A DNA stretch of 64,000 nt from Mycocentrospora acerina (taxonomy: Eukaryota > Ascomycota > Dothideomycetes > Pleosporales): contig JAKUHH010000080.1 of NCBI GenBank assembly GCA_022701365.1, forward strand, positions 870,436-934,435, read 5' to 3'. Positions within the stretch are counted from its first letter, which is position 1. Every line of letters starts with the position of its first letter. Positions 23,767 to 35,278 of this stretch are shown in pieces. Made by a program: the position numbers and the translations under genes. Under the pieces are notes generated by a model. It was given only the letters and a program-made list of their open reading frames with translations, did no database searches and was not told where the DNA came from.

Positions 23767-24118
23767 GGCGGGATGGCGGGGCGATGGGACGGCGTGGGAT
23801 GGCGGGCTTGTCGTGGTGAAAGTGGTCGGGGCCACACCCGTCGAGGTTCGCGGCAAAGGCAAAGCTCTGGCCAATGACGCCACGCGCCAGGCCGAACTCG
23901 GGCGCGCATCGCATCGAGGGGCAGTTTTTTTGACTTGGGGCGGGGCAGCGAGTGTGTTGGCCCGTTGGGAGATGCTCTGGGGGGGTTTTCTTGCTCCGTT
24001 TGTTTCTTTCCCTCTTCTCCTCTCCCTCTCCCTCTCCCTCTCCCTCTCCCTATCCTCTATCCCCCACCCCTTTCGCCATTCTCCTGCAATTGCCTGCGTA
24101 GAGAAGATATCCGCAAAC
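23767..24118. promoter_or_regulatory. Divergent promoter between the Nudix gene and ADE17
   Basis: Only 352 bp separate the two start codons, so the region must serve both genes. It holds a CCAAT box near 23870 and a CTCTCC tract at about 24018-24050, about 70 bp before the ADE17 ATG. Pyrimidine tracts of this kind often mark core promoters of highly expressed fungal genes. Confidence 0.6.
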
Positions 24119-26139
24119 ATGGGAGGCCAAAAGACTGGTAAGCAACCTCCTGGCTGGGCACATGGCATGGTGTGGCATGGCATGGCATAACATGGCATAA
24201 CATGGCATGTATTCAAATGCCATGAAATGCCCTGCAATGCCATGAAATGTCCCGCCATGTGCACGGCGACTTGGAGCACGGCTGAGACGAGCACTGGCAG
24301 CCATTCTGTCCGTCTACGACAAGACGGGCCTGCTCGACCTGGCCAAGGGCCTCCACGAGTGCAATGTGCGCCTGCTCGCGTCGGGCGGCACGGCCAAGAT
24401 GATCCGCCAGGCCAACTTCCCCGTCGAGGACGTGTCGGCCATCACAAAGGCGCCCGAGATGCTCGGCGGCCGCGTCAAGACACTGCACCCGGCCGTCCAC
24501 GGCGGCATCCTCGCCCGCAACCTCGACTCGGACGACTCGGACCTCAGCGCCAACAGCATCGACAAGATCGACTTTGTCGTCTGCAACCTGTACCCCTTCT
24601 CCGAGACGGTCGCCCGCATCAACGTCACCATCCCCGAGGCCGTCGAGGAGATTGACATTGGCGGCGTCACCCTGCTGCGCGCCGCCGCCAAGAACCACGC
24701 CCGCGTCACCATCATCAGCGACCCCAGCGACTACCACGACCTGCTGACGGAGCTCAAGAAGGACGGCGAGGTCTCGGAGCTCAACCGCCAAAAGTACGCC
24801 CTCAAGGCCTTTGAGCAGACGGCCGCCTACGACAGCGCCATTGCCGACTTCTTCCGCAAGAAGTATGCCGCCAACGGCGAGCAGTTCCTGCCGCTGCGCT
24901 ATGGCGCCAACCCCCACCAGAAGCCGGCCACCGTCTCCATGCCCGACAAGCCGCTGCCCTTCAAGGTCCTGTGCGGCGCCCCGGGCTACATCAACCTGCT
25001 CGACGCCCTCAACGCCTGGCCGCTGGTCCAGGAGCTGTCCAAGGCCCTCAGCTACCCCGCCGCCGCCAGCTTCAAGCACGTCTCGCCCGCCGGCGCTGCC
25101 ATTGGCGTCCCGCTCACCGACGTCGAGAAGAAGGTCTACATGGTCGACGACATTGCCGGCATTGCCGAGTCGGGTCTCGCCCAGGCGTACGCAAGGGCCC
25201 GCGGCGCCGACCGCATGTCCAGCTTCGGCGACATGATTGCCCTGTCGCACGAGGTCGATGTCCCCACGGCCAAGATCATCAGCCGCGAGGTGTCGGACGG
25301 TGTCGTCGCGCCGGCATACTCGGCCGAGGCGCTCGAGATCCTCAAGAAGAAGAAGGGCGGAAAGTACCTCGTGCTCCAGATTGACCCCGACTACGTGCCC
25401 GAGTCCGAGGAGACCAGGACCGTCTTTGGCATCACCCTCAAGCAGCACCGCAACGACGCCAAGATTGCCCCCTCGGAGAGCTTCAACACCGTCGTCGTCC
25501 CCAAGAACTCGGGTCCCTTGCCCGAGTCTGCCCAGCGCGACCTGGCAGTTGCCACCATTGCGCTCAAGTACACACAGTCCAACAGCGTCTGCTACGCGCT
25601 GAATGGTCAAGTCATTGGTCTCGGTGCCGGTCAGCAGTGTAAGTCCAACACTACCACTCTACTACACGTGAAACAACCCGCTAACATGCCACTTTCCAGC
25701 CCGCATCCACTGCACCCGTCTCGCCGGCGACAAGGCCGACAACTGGTGGATGCGCTTCCACGAGCGCACCCTCTCCCTTCAATTTGCCAAGGGCACCAAG
25801 CGCCCCTCCAAGTCCAATGCCATCGACTTGCTCTGCTCTGGCCTGGTCCCCGAGTCGGGCCCCGAGCGCGATGACTTTGAAGCACATTTCGAGGCCGGCG
25901 CCGTCCCCGCATCCTTCTCCGCCGAGGAGCGCAAGGACTGGCTGGCCAAGCTCGAGGGCGTGGCCGTCTCTAGCGACGCCTTCTTCCCCTTCATCGACAA
26001 CGTGTTCCGTGCAAAGAGGAGTGGTGTCAAGTACATTGCTGCACCCACTGGCAGCCAGAACGATGGCGCCGTATTTGAGACGAGCGAGAAGCTAGGGATT
26101 ACGTTTGTGGAGCAGCACATTAGGCTGTTCCACCACTAG
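24119..26139 (+). CDS. ADE17: Bifunctional AICAR transformylase / IMP cyclohydrolase
   Basis: Exons are 24119-24137, 24301-25638 and 25700-26139; the product is 598 aa (yeast Ade16/17 ~592). It catalyses the last two steps of de novo IMP synthesis: formylation of AICAR by 10-formyl-THF, then ring closure. The first exon encodes only MGGQKT. The N-terminal cyclohydrolase (MGS-like) domain has ILSVYDKTGL, ASGGTAKMI and GGRVKTLHP. The transformylase domain has RYGANPHQKPA and the catalytic Lys-His region (SFKHVSPAGAAIG), ending in RLFHH. Intron 1 (163 bp) is full of CATGG/GGCAT repeats. GC3 is extremely high, so long antisense frames appear opposite the gene; they are shadows. Confidence 0.97.
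24160..24260. repeat. CATGG/GGCATAA tandem repeat inside ADE17 intron 1
   Basis: Short units (catggcatgg, ggcataacat) and related catgaaatg words fill most of the 163-bp intron at 24138-24300. The array is imperfect and confined to the intron. Confidence 0.75.
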
Positions 26140-26703
26140 ATGGGAGATGAAGTGGTTATGATTGTCCACGTGCGATGATGTTATGTTCCAATCAGGGGGG
26201 TTTATCATGGGGAAAAGCGAAGAAAAGGAAAGGGAAGGGAAGGGAAAGGAAAGGAAGGAAAGAGATAGTAGCACCTAGATACCGTCCACCTAAAAATTCA
26301 GGATTTTCAATTATTTGCCAAAGAAGAAGAGAGGAAAGAAGTGCTGAGTTTTTTGTTCGCCTATTTTTCTTTTCTTTAGGTCTTTGCAAGTCCCCCTGAC
26401 CTTGCCTTGTAGCTACTTTCTCATCCATTTGAAATTCACGTTTAGGAGAAAAAACATTTGAAGACCTTTCTCTTTGTGAGTAAACGTATAAAAAAAGGGG
26501 GGGGAGGGGGGGACTCGTCGGTACGTTCTTCTTCTTCTTCTTCTTCTTCTTCTTCTTCTTCTTCTTCCAGCTAAGCAAATCAGTCAGTCAGCCAGTCAGT
26601 CAGTCAGTCAGTCAGTCTTAACTTGCTCCATTGAATGGAATGAGATGGAAGCAAAAAAAAAAAGAATCATAAACATCAGAAGTACTTGAATATAAATAGA
26701 TAG

Positions 26704-26745
<42 letters not shown>

Positions 26746-26906
26746 TAAATTTCCCATTTTTTTTGCAATCTTGACAATTTTCCTAAACTACTCATCCCCC
26801 CCCCCCCCCCCCTCCCAACCCTTTCTTTTTAAATATTTTTATATTCATCTCACATCGTTGCTACCCCCAAAAAAAACATTGTCTGCATCAAAAACTCACA
26901 ACTATG
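26140..26906. repeat. Microsatellite-rich spacer between convergent ADE17 and the antiporter gene
   Basis: The 767-bp shared 3' flank holds, in order: a GGGAA/GGAAA purine tract (26218-26262), a G run near 26498, (TTC)n at 26526-26568, a CAGT array (26581-26618), an AC then (GA)n tract (about 26703-26741) and a C17 run (26796-26812). No gene is visible. Both genes probably end transcription here. Confidence 0.85.
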
Positions 26907-29013
26907 CTATTTTATTAACCCTGGTGCGATACTTAATTTTGTTTTCTTCTTCTTCTTCTTCTTCTTCTTCTTCTTCTTCTTCTTCTTCTTTTTCCACCCG
27001 GCCAATACTCCCCTCGCCACCACCGCCGCTGCTGCCTCCTCATCTGGGAAGCGAATTGTGCGTTGAATTGTCAGTGGTGTGGGGCTTTGCTGCCCTTGGA
27101 TCTGTCCCGTGTTTTCACCTCCTACTGTCGTCGTCGTCGCCGTAGTAGTATCACCACCACCACCACCACCACCGCCCACCGGGATCGTAACGTCGATCCT
27201 CGAACCTGCCCTCGACTGCCGCACTGATGTGTCTGCCGAGCGGATGACTGAGCGGCCTATGCGCACGACGCGGCGGCGGAGCTGCTCGCCTGTTGAGGCG
27301 CTGGCGTCGGTGTCGTCGGCGGTGAGGGAACGGATGTGGAAGGGTGGTGGGTCCGAGGGGTTGTCTAGGGAGCGGGAAAAGGCTGCGGAAAGGGTGCGGG
27401 GGAGAGAGGCGCTGAGCTTGAAGGTGGGGATGCAGAGGCCGTGGACAATCTGTGTGGAGGTGTGGTGTTAGAGACGAATTTCAATCTGGGGCAAGGCGAG
27501 GGGTGGATGGTTTGATGAGTGAATGAATGGAGGGTATGGATGAGACTTACAACAGAACATATCACCAGAAACCAAATCACTACAGTCATTACTTCGGATA
27601 GGAATTTTGCATCCTCCCTCACCTCTCCTCCCTCGACTGTAATCCCCCGCAGAAACTCTACACTGACGTACAAGTAGAAAATCGCGCTCACACCAATGGG
27701 CCCGAAGAAGCCTACAAACAGCGCTTGTCGCTTCTGCTCAATCTGGTGGATCTTCGAGTGCATGGCGTAGATGACGGGGAGGCGGCGCAGAAGCAACACG
27801 AGGACGCCGAGGGGAATGAGTCGCCAGATGGGGATTACGCTGTTGTGCGCGAACGAGGCCCAGGGGCAGACTGCGCCGAACCAGATGAAGATGGAGACGT
27901 TGAGGAGCATGTCGATGGTGGGTTGGAAAGAGTCGTCTGCGGTTTCGAGGCGGAACCAGTCGCTAGTGGTGGAGTCAGTTTGGAAGTGGGTTTGTGAGGG
28001 CAGGGTTGAACTATGATACTTACTCCCAGGTAAAAGTGTTGCCGGCGATGAAGCACGCGAGTACATCGTCGCTACCTATCATTCCCACAGTACCGACGAT
28101 GAAAAGCTAATCCCCACTTTGTCAGTACAATCTTCTCGCAGTAGGAGTAGCTCAATATCAACTCACTGCTAGAGTGATAGCAAACACCAAAAAGCTTTCC
28201 CTGTCAACATAGTTCCTCTCTTCCGCCCATTGCAACAGTTCCTTCGCAATCCACCCCACCGTCGCCCCATAAACCACACTCAGCAAAATCGTATATCCCC
28301 ACGTCTCCCCAAACCACAACCCCACCGCCGTCCTCGCACTACCATCCTGCCCCAACCCCCCATATCCCACATGCTGAATCAAATACAGCGGGAGAAACAA
28401 AAACGGATACCCCAGCCCATCATTCGCACCCGACTCGGCAACAATAATCCTCTGCAGTTCCTTGGGGATATTCTTGTCCGCAAACTTGCCCTTGACAATC
28501 GAGTTTGACAGCACCGGGTCCGTGGGCGTGACACACGCACCCACGGCAAGGGCATGCAGAAACGAAATATGCGGCACAAACGCAAAGACTAAAAGGCTCG
28601 TCACAATCCACATGCCCACCATTCCAGGGCCGAGGAGGAGAGATAGGCTGCGCCATTCCGTCTTGAGGTACTTGGAGGGGAGCTGCACGCCGGCGAGGAC
28701 GAGCTGAACGCCTAGGACTAGACGCGTAAAATACAATGTGATGGTTTCCAGAGTTTCGGCAGAGTGCAGCGCATATTCATCCGGTCGGATGAGGTTTGTT
28801 GCGTGGGGGGAGAAGATGAGGCCCGCGACGAGGGAGATTACTGGTGGCCACGTGAGTGAGGAGCGTTTTGATGTGAGCAAACGGTCATTTCTTACATGCC
28901 TCGGAGAGGTAGAATTTTTCTTTAAAGAGATAGGATACCAGGCCAAAGACTGATATAAATCCTCCCAGAGCGGCACACACAATGTTGAAGTTTGTGAGCA
29001 CGAGGGTCGGCAT
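26907..29013 (-). CDS. NHA1: Na+(K+)/H+ antiporter, Nha1/Sod2 type (CPA1)
   Basis: Exons on the minus strand are 29013-28896, 28840-28167, 28106-28024, 27962-27551 and 27449-26907; the product is 609 aa. A plasma-membrane cation/proton antiporter for salt and pH homeostasis. About a dozen hydrophobic spans fill the first ~430 residues. The CPA1 core motif with its Asn-Asp pair (ESGANDGLGYPFLF, near 176) and the preceding TPTDPVLSNSIV segment are intact and diagnostic of Nha1/Sod2. The cytoplasmic tail (~180 aa) is shorter than in yeast Nha1. It holds poly-Gly (8), a Thr-rich run and, just before the end, 17 consecutive lysines encoded by a TTC/AAG microsatellite (26943-26993). The stop follows 11 residues after the lysines. 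Confidence 0.93.
26943..26993. repeat. Coding TTC/GAA-type microsatellite (17 Lys codons)
   Basis: Perfect TTC repeat on the plus strand. Read on the minus strand it gives one AAA, fifteen AAG and one AAA codon, all in frame at the antiporter C-terminus. A similar TTC array lies 375 bp away in the non-coding spacer. Confidence 0.95.
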
Positions 29014-29772
29014 GGTGGTAGTTTGGTTTCTGGCTTGTGACAAATGGGAGGGATGGGTTATACGTCTCTGCGGTCGCTATGCTTACTTATGAACCACAAA
29101 TCGAGTACCTGTCTTGCAGTCTTTTCTTTACAGTCGAGAAATTGCTATAGCATCATTGCGCTTGCATTCACAGCTTATAGAACGATGACGCAGAACAGTA
29201 CTGGGCTAGAAAATTCTCCTTGACGTATCACAGAGGGGAGGAGAAAAAGTTTCCGAGCAACTTCGGCATAGAATTGGCACGAGAGGTAAAGAAGGCTAGA
29301 ATGCGCGATATTCAGCGCCTCTCGAGCATGGGTGGAAGCAAGATGTCCAATACCGCGGTGGTACAGCCTTGGCATAGCACTAGTCACGGTCGTTCAGCGG
29401 AACCAAAAGTGCTTCATCGAAAAAGGTGCGGTACTTGGTTGCAAGGTGACACTTTGCAGTGCCGTCATTATAGATATGTTTAAGTTTATAGGCTGTAGCA
29501 CTATTTTTTCGGGATCGAAGACTGAAAGTCTCTAATACACCTCTAAATCAGAATACTGATATTTAGAAACGATTTCGAATTGAAATGTTGAATCTGTATG
29601 GCAAACGTCAACGTCCCGGAACGCTCAAAACGCACAAGCGAAATTTCCTATTCAACTGCGAGCGCCCCATCACTCTGAGCTACCCATTCGTAGGAACATT
29701 CAAGCTTGGTTCAAACACCTGCCTGTCTTTTATACCATAATAGCAGCGTCTCGTGATAATCTCACTGCTACA
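29014..29772. other. Intergenic: antiporter promoter and EMC7 3' flank
   Basis: 759 bp with no coding evidence. The proximal ~300 bp should be the antiporter promoter. The EMC7-proximal part (about 29480-29770) is AT-richer, as expected of a 3'UTR. Confidence 0.5.
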
Positions 29773-30599
29773 TCAACGCTTCTTCGCGGGTCCACCAGAG
29801 CTCTTTGCGGGAGCACTCGCGCTCCCAGAGTCCGTCGTCTTCCCAGCCATCCACGATGCGAGGTCGAAGTTCTGAATCTGTTGCGCAGTATTTGTCTGCC
29901 CAGATCCCAGCACGCCGGACTTCTGCATCTCTTCAAACTCTTCTCTCGTCTCAGGGTCCACTGCATAGAGGTTAGCGACTCAGCACTGACAAACATGAGT
30001 GTCTATGGACTTACTGTTCTCCATCAACTTTGGCATACCAAAGATTAGTGCCATGGAGAAGACGGCCATGAGAATCATGGGATTTTTGAGGAACGATAGC
30101 GGCGAGACTGCGTTTGTCAGCTTCCATCACATTTGCTTTCTTGCGTAAAGTGCTTACAGCCAGTGCGCTCCTGATAAAAGTACTTCTGCCCCACAGGCTT
30201 GACTTCCACCACCAGTCCATTTCCGCCCTCGCCCCTCGACTCTCCCTTGTTATCCCACTCGTTTCCCAAAAATGTCTGCCACGCCCGCACCATCTCCTTC
30301 TTCTCTCCGCTCCCCTCTACTGCCTCCTCGATGCTGACATCTATGCGGAGAGGCTCGAATGCAAAGTCCCGTGAGTGCACGATGGCAAGGTAGCTTCCGG
30401 CACTGACATTGTTGAAGTTGAAGGTGTTGGACCGTGTGAGGTAAGCGTCTAGCGGGGGTCCGGAGGACTGCAGCGTTGCATGAGTTGTGGATGAGAGGGT
30501 CGAGGGGTTTACGAGTTGTGTTGTAGGGATTTGTAGGAGGAAGCGCGCCGCAGAAGATAGAGAGACCATAGAGGCCAGAGCTGCAAGTGAAGTCCGCAT
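29773..30599 (-). CDS. EMC7: ER membrane protein complex subunit 7
   Basis: Exons on the minus strand are 30599-30158, 30107-30015 and 29960-29773; the product is 240 aa. EMC7 is a lumenal-domain, single-pass subunit of the EMC insertase, which inserts membrane proteins into the ER. A signal peptide (MRTSLAALASMVSLSSA) leads to a beta-sandwich domain with the family-typical stretch FNFNNVSAGSYLAIVHSRDF and, later, EVKPVGQKYFYQ. One membrane span follows in exon 2 (NPMILMAVFSMALIFGMPKL). The cytoplasmic tail is Ser/Gly/Lys-rich and ends GGPAKKR. Intron phases and branch points (GCTGACA, GCTAACC) are clean. Fungal EMC7 is also called Sop4 in yeast. Confidence 0.93.
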
Positions 30600-30981
30600 G
30601 GCTGTTGTTGAGGGGCTGAGTGGTGCCAAAGACGATGATGTCGCGCTGGAGTTGTGAGCTGCTCCTTCGGGGAACGGAGAAATATTGATCCACATCCATA
30701 CTCCATCTATCAATTAGGAAACAACGAAACGTATGCTGCTTACTAAAAGATCATAGAACATCAATAACTCGACTATTCAATTTTTAGCTCTATAGCCTGG
30801 GGATTGCTAGCCGTAATATTTGCTGCACGGATATTGCCATATTCTATTCAGCTCGTTACTCCATCTATGCAACCAGCAGTATACACCTCTAGTTTTTAAT
30901 CATATATCGCTCCCAGAATACTCGTGTCGGATGTAAGAATCTATAAAAAAAACCTTTCCCAGAACGCGCTGCCGAAAAATC
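30600..30981. other. Short spacer: EMC7 promoter and MFS 3' flank
   Basis: 382 bp between two minus-strand genes, AT-rich from 30720 onward. Nothing else seen. Confidence 0.5.
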
Positions 30982-32592
30982 TTAATCATCTTTTGTATAC
31001 TCCGATCGCTGGCGCCACACTTCTCCATACCTTAGTATCAAAAGAGGAATAACCGCAATAAGTAAGCTCAATCCACTCAAGCACATAAATCCCCACCCAT
31101 AGCCAAGATGATCCGTTAAAGGACCAATGGTCAATGGCAGGAATGTCCCCGCCAAACACCTCGTCACAATAACTCCAGTCATAGCAGATGCGCTGTACAA
31201 CCCAGTTGCATCGACAACATAGGCTGACATCGGCAGAGCACCCAGGAGTAGCGTGAATCCCATAAATGCTACTGAAAAGAGGAGTATAGGTACGGGTAGC
31301 CGCAGCTGTGCACTCCAGCCATATGCTGCGACTGAGATGGGCATTGTGATAGCACCAACAATGCTAAGTGGGAGGCGGTATTCGGGTTTGCCTTTTGCGC
31401 CGTCGGGACCGCGGAGTTTGATGTAAATTCTGTCCAAACCAAAGTTGCAGACAATAACACTGAGAATAGATCCGATGCCTATGATGAATGTCAGTGATGG
31501 CCAATGGTAGATGGGAAAGTTTGTTCGTCAGTTGAGATTAAGCACTTACTGGATGACATGAACGCCGATCCGGTTTGCGCCGGTGTGAACCCATACAAGT
31601 CCTGCAGAATGACTGGCAGCGAAACAGACATGACGTAAAAGAAGCTGAAAGTCACCGCTCCGAATAGCGAGACAAGCATTAACACACGAGACCCGAACAG
31701 CACCTCTGCTGGCCGGGCAATGGAGTACCACAGTTTTAGCAAATTCTCATGCCTACTCTTTCCCTCAATCCTCCCCACAAACTCTCCGCTTTCCTGTCGC
31801 AGTTTTGCAAACTGTTTGCGAAGAATAACCATCTTGTACGTCTCCCTGAAGCACAAGAGGAAGAGAATCTCGCACAAAACAGCCAGCCCGCCAGCAAGGA
31901 AGAGAATTGTGCGCCAACCGAGAGCCTGTGCAATTGCACCGCTGATTGCAGGCCCAATCGTACCTCCAATCAAAGGAGCAAGCGTCAGTATACTCATTGC
32001 GGAGCCTCTCCTCTCCGATTCAAACATATCGCCAATGATCGCTGGATTGAGCACGTTTGACGCGACAGCCATTCCTGTGAACATCCTTGCCGAGATGAAG
32101 AGTTTTGTGCTCTGACTACAAGCCGCGAGAAACGTCGCCGTAATGAACAAGATGTTGCATACATTCATAACAGGATATCTCCCAAAAAGCTCAGACAATG
32201 GCGCGATGAGCAGCGGACCTGCTGCTTCACCCAGCTCCCAGATCGTTACGAGGAGCGCGCTCGTGGCAGAACTCGCATGTTTTCCGTCGAGATCTTCGAC
32301 AATGGTGCTGGCTACTGGTACAACGCCTATACAAGTAAATGTCCTAAGTTTTTCGTTAGTGATTGCGCATTTCAACAATGTAAGATACTAGATCCAAAAA
32401 AAAGACTTACACTGTAAACGCCTGCAAGGCCAGCACCGAAACAATAAACCATTTGTACGCTGACGTCCATTCCTTGGGATTCCTCAGATCTCCCTCTTCA
32501 AAGTCCAAAAGCGGCTCGTCATGCTTGCCATTGTTGATCACATCTTCCAGAATGGGTATGAGCAACGGCTGCTCCTCGTCTGCGCTGGTCAT
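30982..32592 (-). CDS. MFS transporter, DHA1 drug/polyamine:H+ antiporter type
   Basis: Exons on the minus strand are 32592-32411, 32343-31550 and 31478-30982; the product is 490 aa. An acidic cytoplasmic head ends in the family marker (DLRNPKEWTSAYKW) just before the first membrane span. About 12 spans follow, with the loop 2-3 motif (SELFGRYPVMN) and the DHA1 antiporter-like motif in helix 5 (LAPLIGGTIGPAISGAI). The central loop is charged (FAKLRQESGEF). Likely a plasma-membrane exporter; the substrate cannot be told from sequence. It has no biosynthetic neighbours, so a link to a metabolite cluster is not supported. Third-base GC bias is weaker than in GLT1 or ADE17. Confidence 0.92.
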
Positions 32593-33849
32593 CTTCCCTA
32601 TCCTCTCGTCCTTTTTTTTCTTCTTCTCTTCCTAACACAACCGGTCCGGAAAATTGATGGGCAAATCCAAGGGTCCATAAGACGAGTGGATACTGTTTAA
32701 GTAGTGCGTGTGATTCACAGGTCTGGTTGGGTTTGTAAGTGCATTAGCGTTGTTTGCGACATCGGCAGCATTTGCAACGGCGTCCCTAATCCTTGCACGT
32801 AGGATCTCGTTCTGCGATCTTGCTCACTTAAATAAACATAAGCCATGATGGTCTTTTTTTGTATTCTACAAGTGCTCAGATCGACTCTACACCAGAGCAC
32901 TCAACTCTAGTTTTACAGCTCGAATTACTTTGAGCAGAAACCGGTGTCGGGCACCCCGTTGATAACCGGTACCCAGACATGGAAGGATCGTCTTACCGAC
33001 TATTGCGTGACAGCGCCGAAAGAGTCATAAAGTTGCCTACAAAATCCAGGCCTACCAAGAAGCCATCCTTCGTTTTTTATGAAACGTGAACTTGGAGATT
33101 GTCTATTTGGAGTTGATTGTATTCTCAGCAGTCTTGCATGATCCTCGAGTTTTCAAGGTGAAAGCCGATTGACGAACAAGCGTAATCAAGCTCATAACAG
33201 TAAAGGTTAATAAAATGAAAAATCTTATCCAACACAGTAATGAATATACAAAATGTGCTTGTATCATTGAATCTATACGTGCTATAGAGAGAAAAGAGTC
33301 TGTTTGTTGTACACAAATACTCGAGCCGTAGAAATCATTGAAAGAGGAGAATTTCTTGGAGTGCAGTGCAATATGAGACATAAAAATTTGTTAGTCCGCA
33401 TCAAATATCATGTGCCACTCTAACTTCACATTGAAATACCCAGTATTCAGCTTTCAAAAAACTCGGACCTTAACAAATCACAAACGTCACGTACTGCAGG
33501 TCAATATGTGAATGGAGTGTTTTTGTTTAATGTTTTCTGTCTGTGCTGCCCTTCCGCAGCCATTGCCAGGCTATCTACACCTGGCTCACAAAGAAACCAA
33601 CCCCTATTTCCTAGTCGGGCAGGTTTCATCAATAAGGGAGCTTGAAGCCATGGGTTGACTGGTACTTGCATCAGTGCTGACGCACCTGGAAGCACCAAAA
33701 CCAAGCAGATGGAAGGATCCGAAGGATATACCGCTCAGTTTTGAAGAGAAGGATCGTACCAAAGTAACGATGACATCAGACGGGGATATGATAAGGTCAG
33801 GTATGGTCGTGTTGAACAGCAGTTACACAAATGGACGCGAAAGCACCTA
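32593..33849. other. Intergenic: MFS promoter and RAD23 3' flank
   Basis: 1.26 kb, AT-rich around 33060-33440. Only short frames occur; none has a domain or splice-compatible partner. Nothing else seen. Confidence 0.5.
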
Positions 33850-35278
33850 TTAGTCATCCAGGTCCTCAGGCTGGTCGAAGAGAAAATTGGCGGCTAACTC
33901 CTCGTTCTTGTCACATGCAAAGTAGGCCTGAATGACAAGGTCGCGTTCGAAGCCAAGGCGACACAGGCGTTCAATAGCTTCGCGCTCCTCCTCGGTGACA
34001 GAAATAGCCTGCGCACCAGGTGGCAGCGGCTGGTCGTCGTCAGCGTCCTCGGCCAGTAATTGCAAAAACTGCTCAGGGTTCCCAGCGATCATCTGTGCCA
34101 ACTGGGGGTTCCCGGCGCCAACTTGCTGTAGAATGGGCTCAAGCATTTGGGGTTGCTGCTGTACAACCTGTCGTAGCTGCTGGAATTGCGGATTGTTGCG
34201 CAAGAAGTCGAGGCTGTTGGCGTTGAGCGCACCTGTGGCACCAGCTCCGGTAGCACCTGAGCGAGCGCCACCAGCGGCCCCTCCGCGACCCTGACCAGCC
34301 TGAGCAGCAGCCTCGAACAGATTTATCGGCTCATCACCTCCTGTGGGAGCGGCGGTCGCACCTGCATTGCCTCCAGCAGGTGGGGGCGAGGTTGGGGCAC
34401 GAGCCTGGGCTTGTTGGGCTTGTTCCTGTTGTGCGCTTTCAGGAATACCCTGATTTATCGTTAGTACATGGCTTACTTGGGGTGGACACTTTGTCTCACA
34501 TTTAGGAGATACTCGACCGCACGGTCGGGATTGAAGAAGGCGGCGCGCATGGCTCGGTCGATGTCTGCTCTTGGGAAACCCATGCTTTCCATATTGGCGA
34601 CTGCAGCCTCGCGCTCGTTACCCATGGTAAGAGCTGAGGGGTCGTTGAAGCGGGTTGAGTCTGATGCCGCTTGCTGAGCGGGCGCAGGTGAGGGTGTAGC
34701 AGGCGCATTCTGGATGCTTGCGGATGGCGCCGATGCGATGGGGGCTGCAGGAGCTGCAGGAGTCTGGGGCACTGCTTTTGCAGGTGTGGAAGGGGTCTTG
34801 CTCGATGACGCAGCAGGTTGCTTGGGCTGTCGGAGCTGTTAGCAAGCTCGTCTGCGGTGGCGAGCCGCGGTACTGACCTTGGAGACCATGCACACAATGA
34901 AGCCCTTCTCCTCGATACTGTACGATTCGACAGTATTTGCGTCTTGGAGGATCTTGCCTGGGAGCCGTCGTCAGTAACTGTGATGGCAAGGGCGGTGGAT
35001 TGCTGAGAGCTGGCAAAGCAAACGCACCAGAGTAGATCAGCTTCTGCTGGGGCACCTCCCAGCCCTTGTCTGCTTGGATCTTGGCCTTGAGCTGGCCAAT
35101 CTGCAGTGATGTCAGCTAGAGGCTGCGGAGTATGTCTGGAGGCGTTGCTGAAGGCTGCATACCGTCTCCGATGGCTCGGCTTCGATGACGAACTTGTTCT
35201 GCTTGAGGTCCTGCTTGAGGTGAGCTAGAGCTTGATTTGGACTGCGCCACAGGACGGTACCTTGAAAGTGATCTTCAT
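33850..35278 (-). CDS. RAD23: UV excision repair / proteasome shuttle protein Rad23
   Basis: Six exons on the minus strand: 35278-35261 (18 nt), 35210-35163 (48 nt), 35100-35028, 34957-34878, 34826-34500 and 34449-33850; the product is 381 aa. Rad23 carries ubiquitylated substrates to the proteasome and stabilises the Rad4/XPC lesion sensor. Domains in order: an N-terminal ubiquitin-like domain (MKITFKDLKQNKF through the GFIVCMVSK end, residues 1-73, split over four exons); a Pro/Ala-rich linker; UBA1 (AVANMESMGFPRADIDRAMR); an Ala/Gly-rich linker; the XPC-binding STI1-like domain (FLRNNPQFQQLRQVVQQQP, then AGNPQLAQMI); and a C-terminal UBA2 (IERLCRLGFERDLVIQAYF), ending QPEDLDD. The stacking of tiny exons in the UBL is the main annotation risk. 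Confidence 0.95.

Noticed and set aside
24213..25610. 465-codon minus-strand frame opposite ADE17
   Set aside because: Shadow of very high GC3 in ADE17. The translation is Gly/Val/Asp/Leu-rich without motifs.
26581..26618. CAGT array considered as a CRISPR-like or regulatory repeat
   Set aside because: A simple tetranucleotide microsatellite with no spacers, in a eukaryotic genome.
28896..32592. Possible transport or secondary-metabolite cluster (antiporter plus MFS)
   Set aside because: The genes are separated by EMC7 and no biosynthetic enzyme is present.
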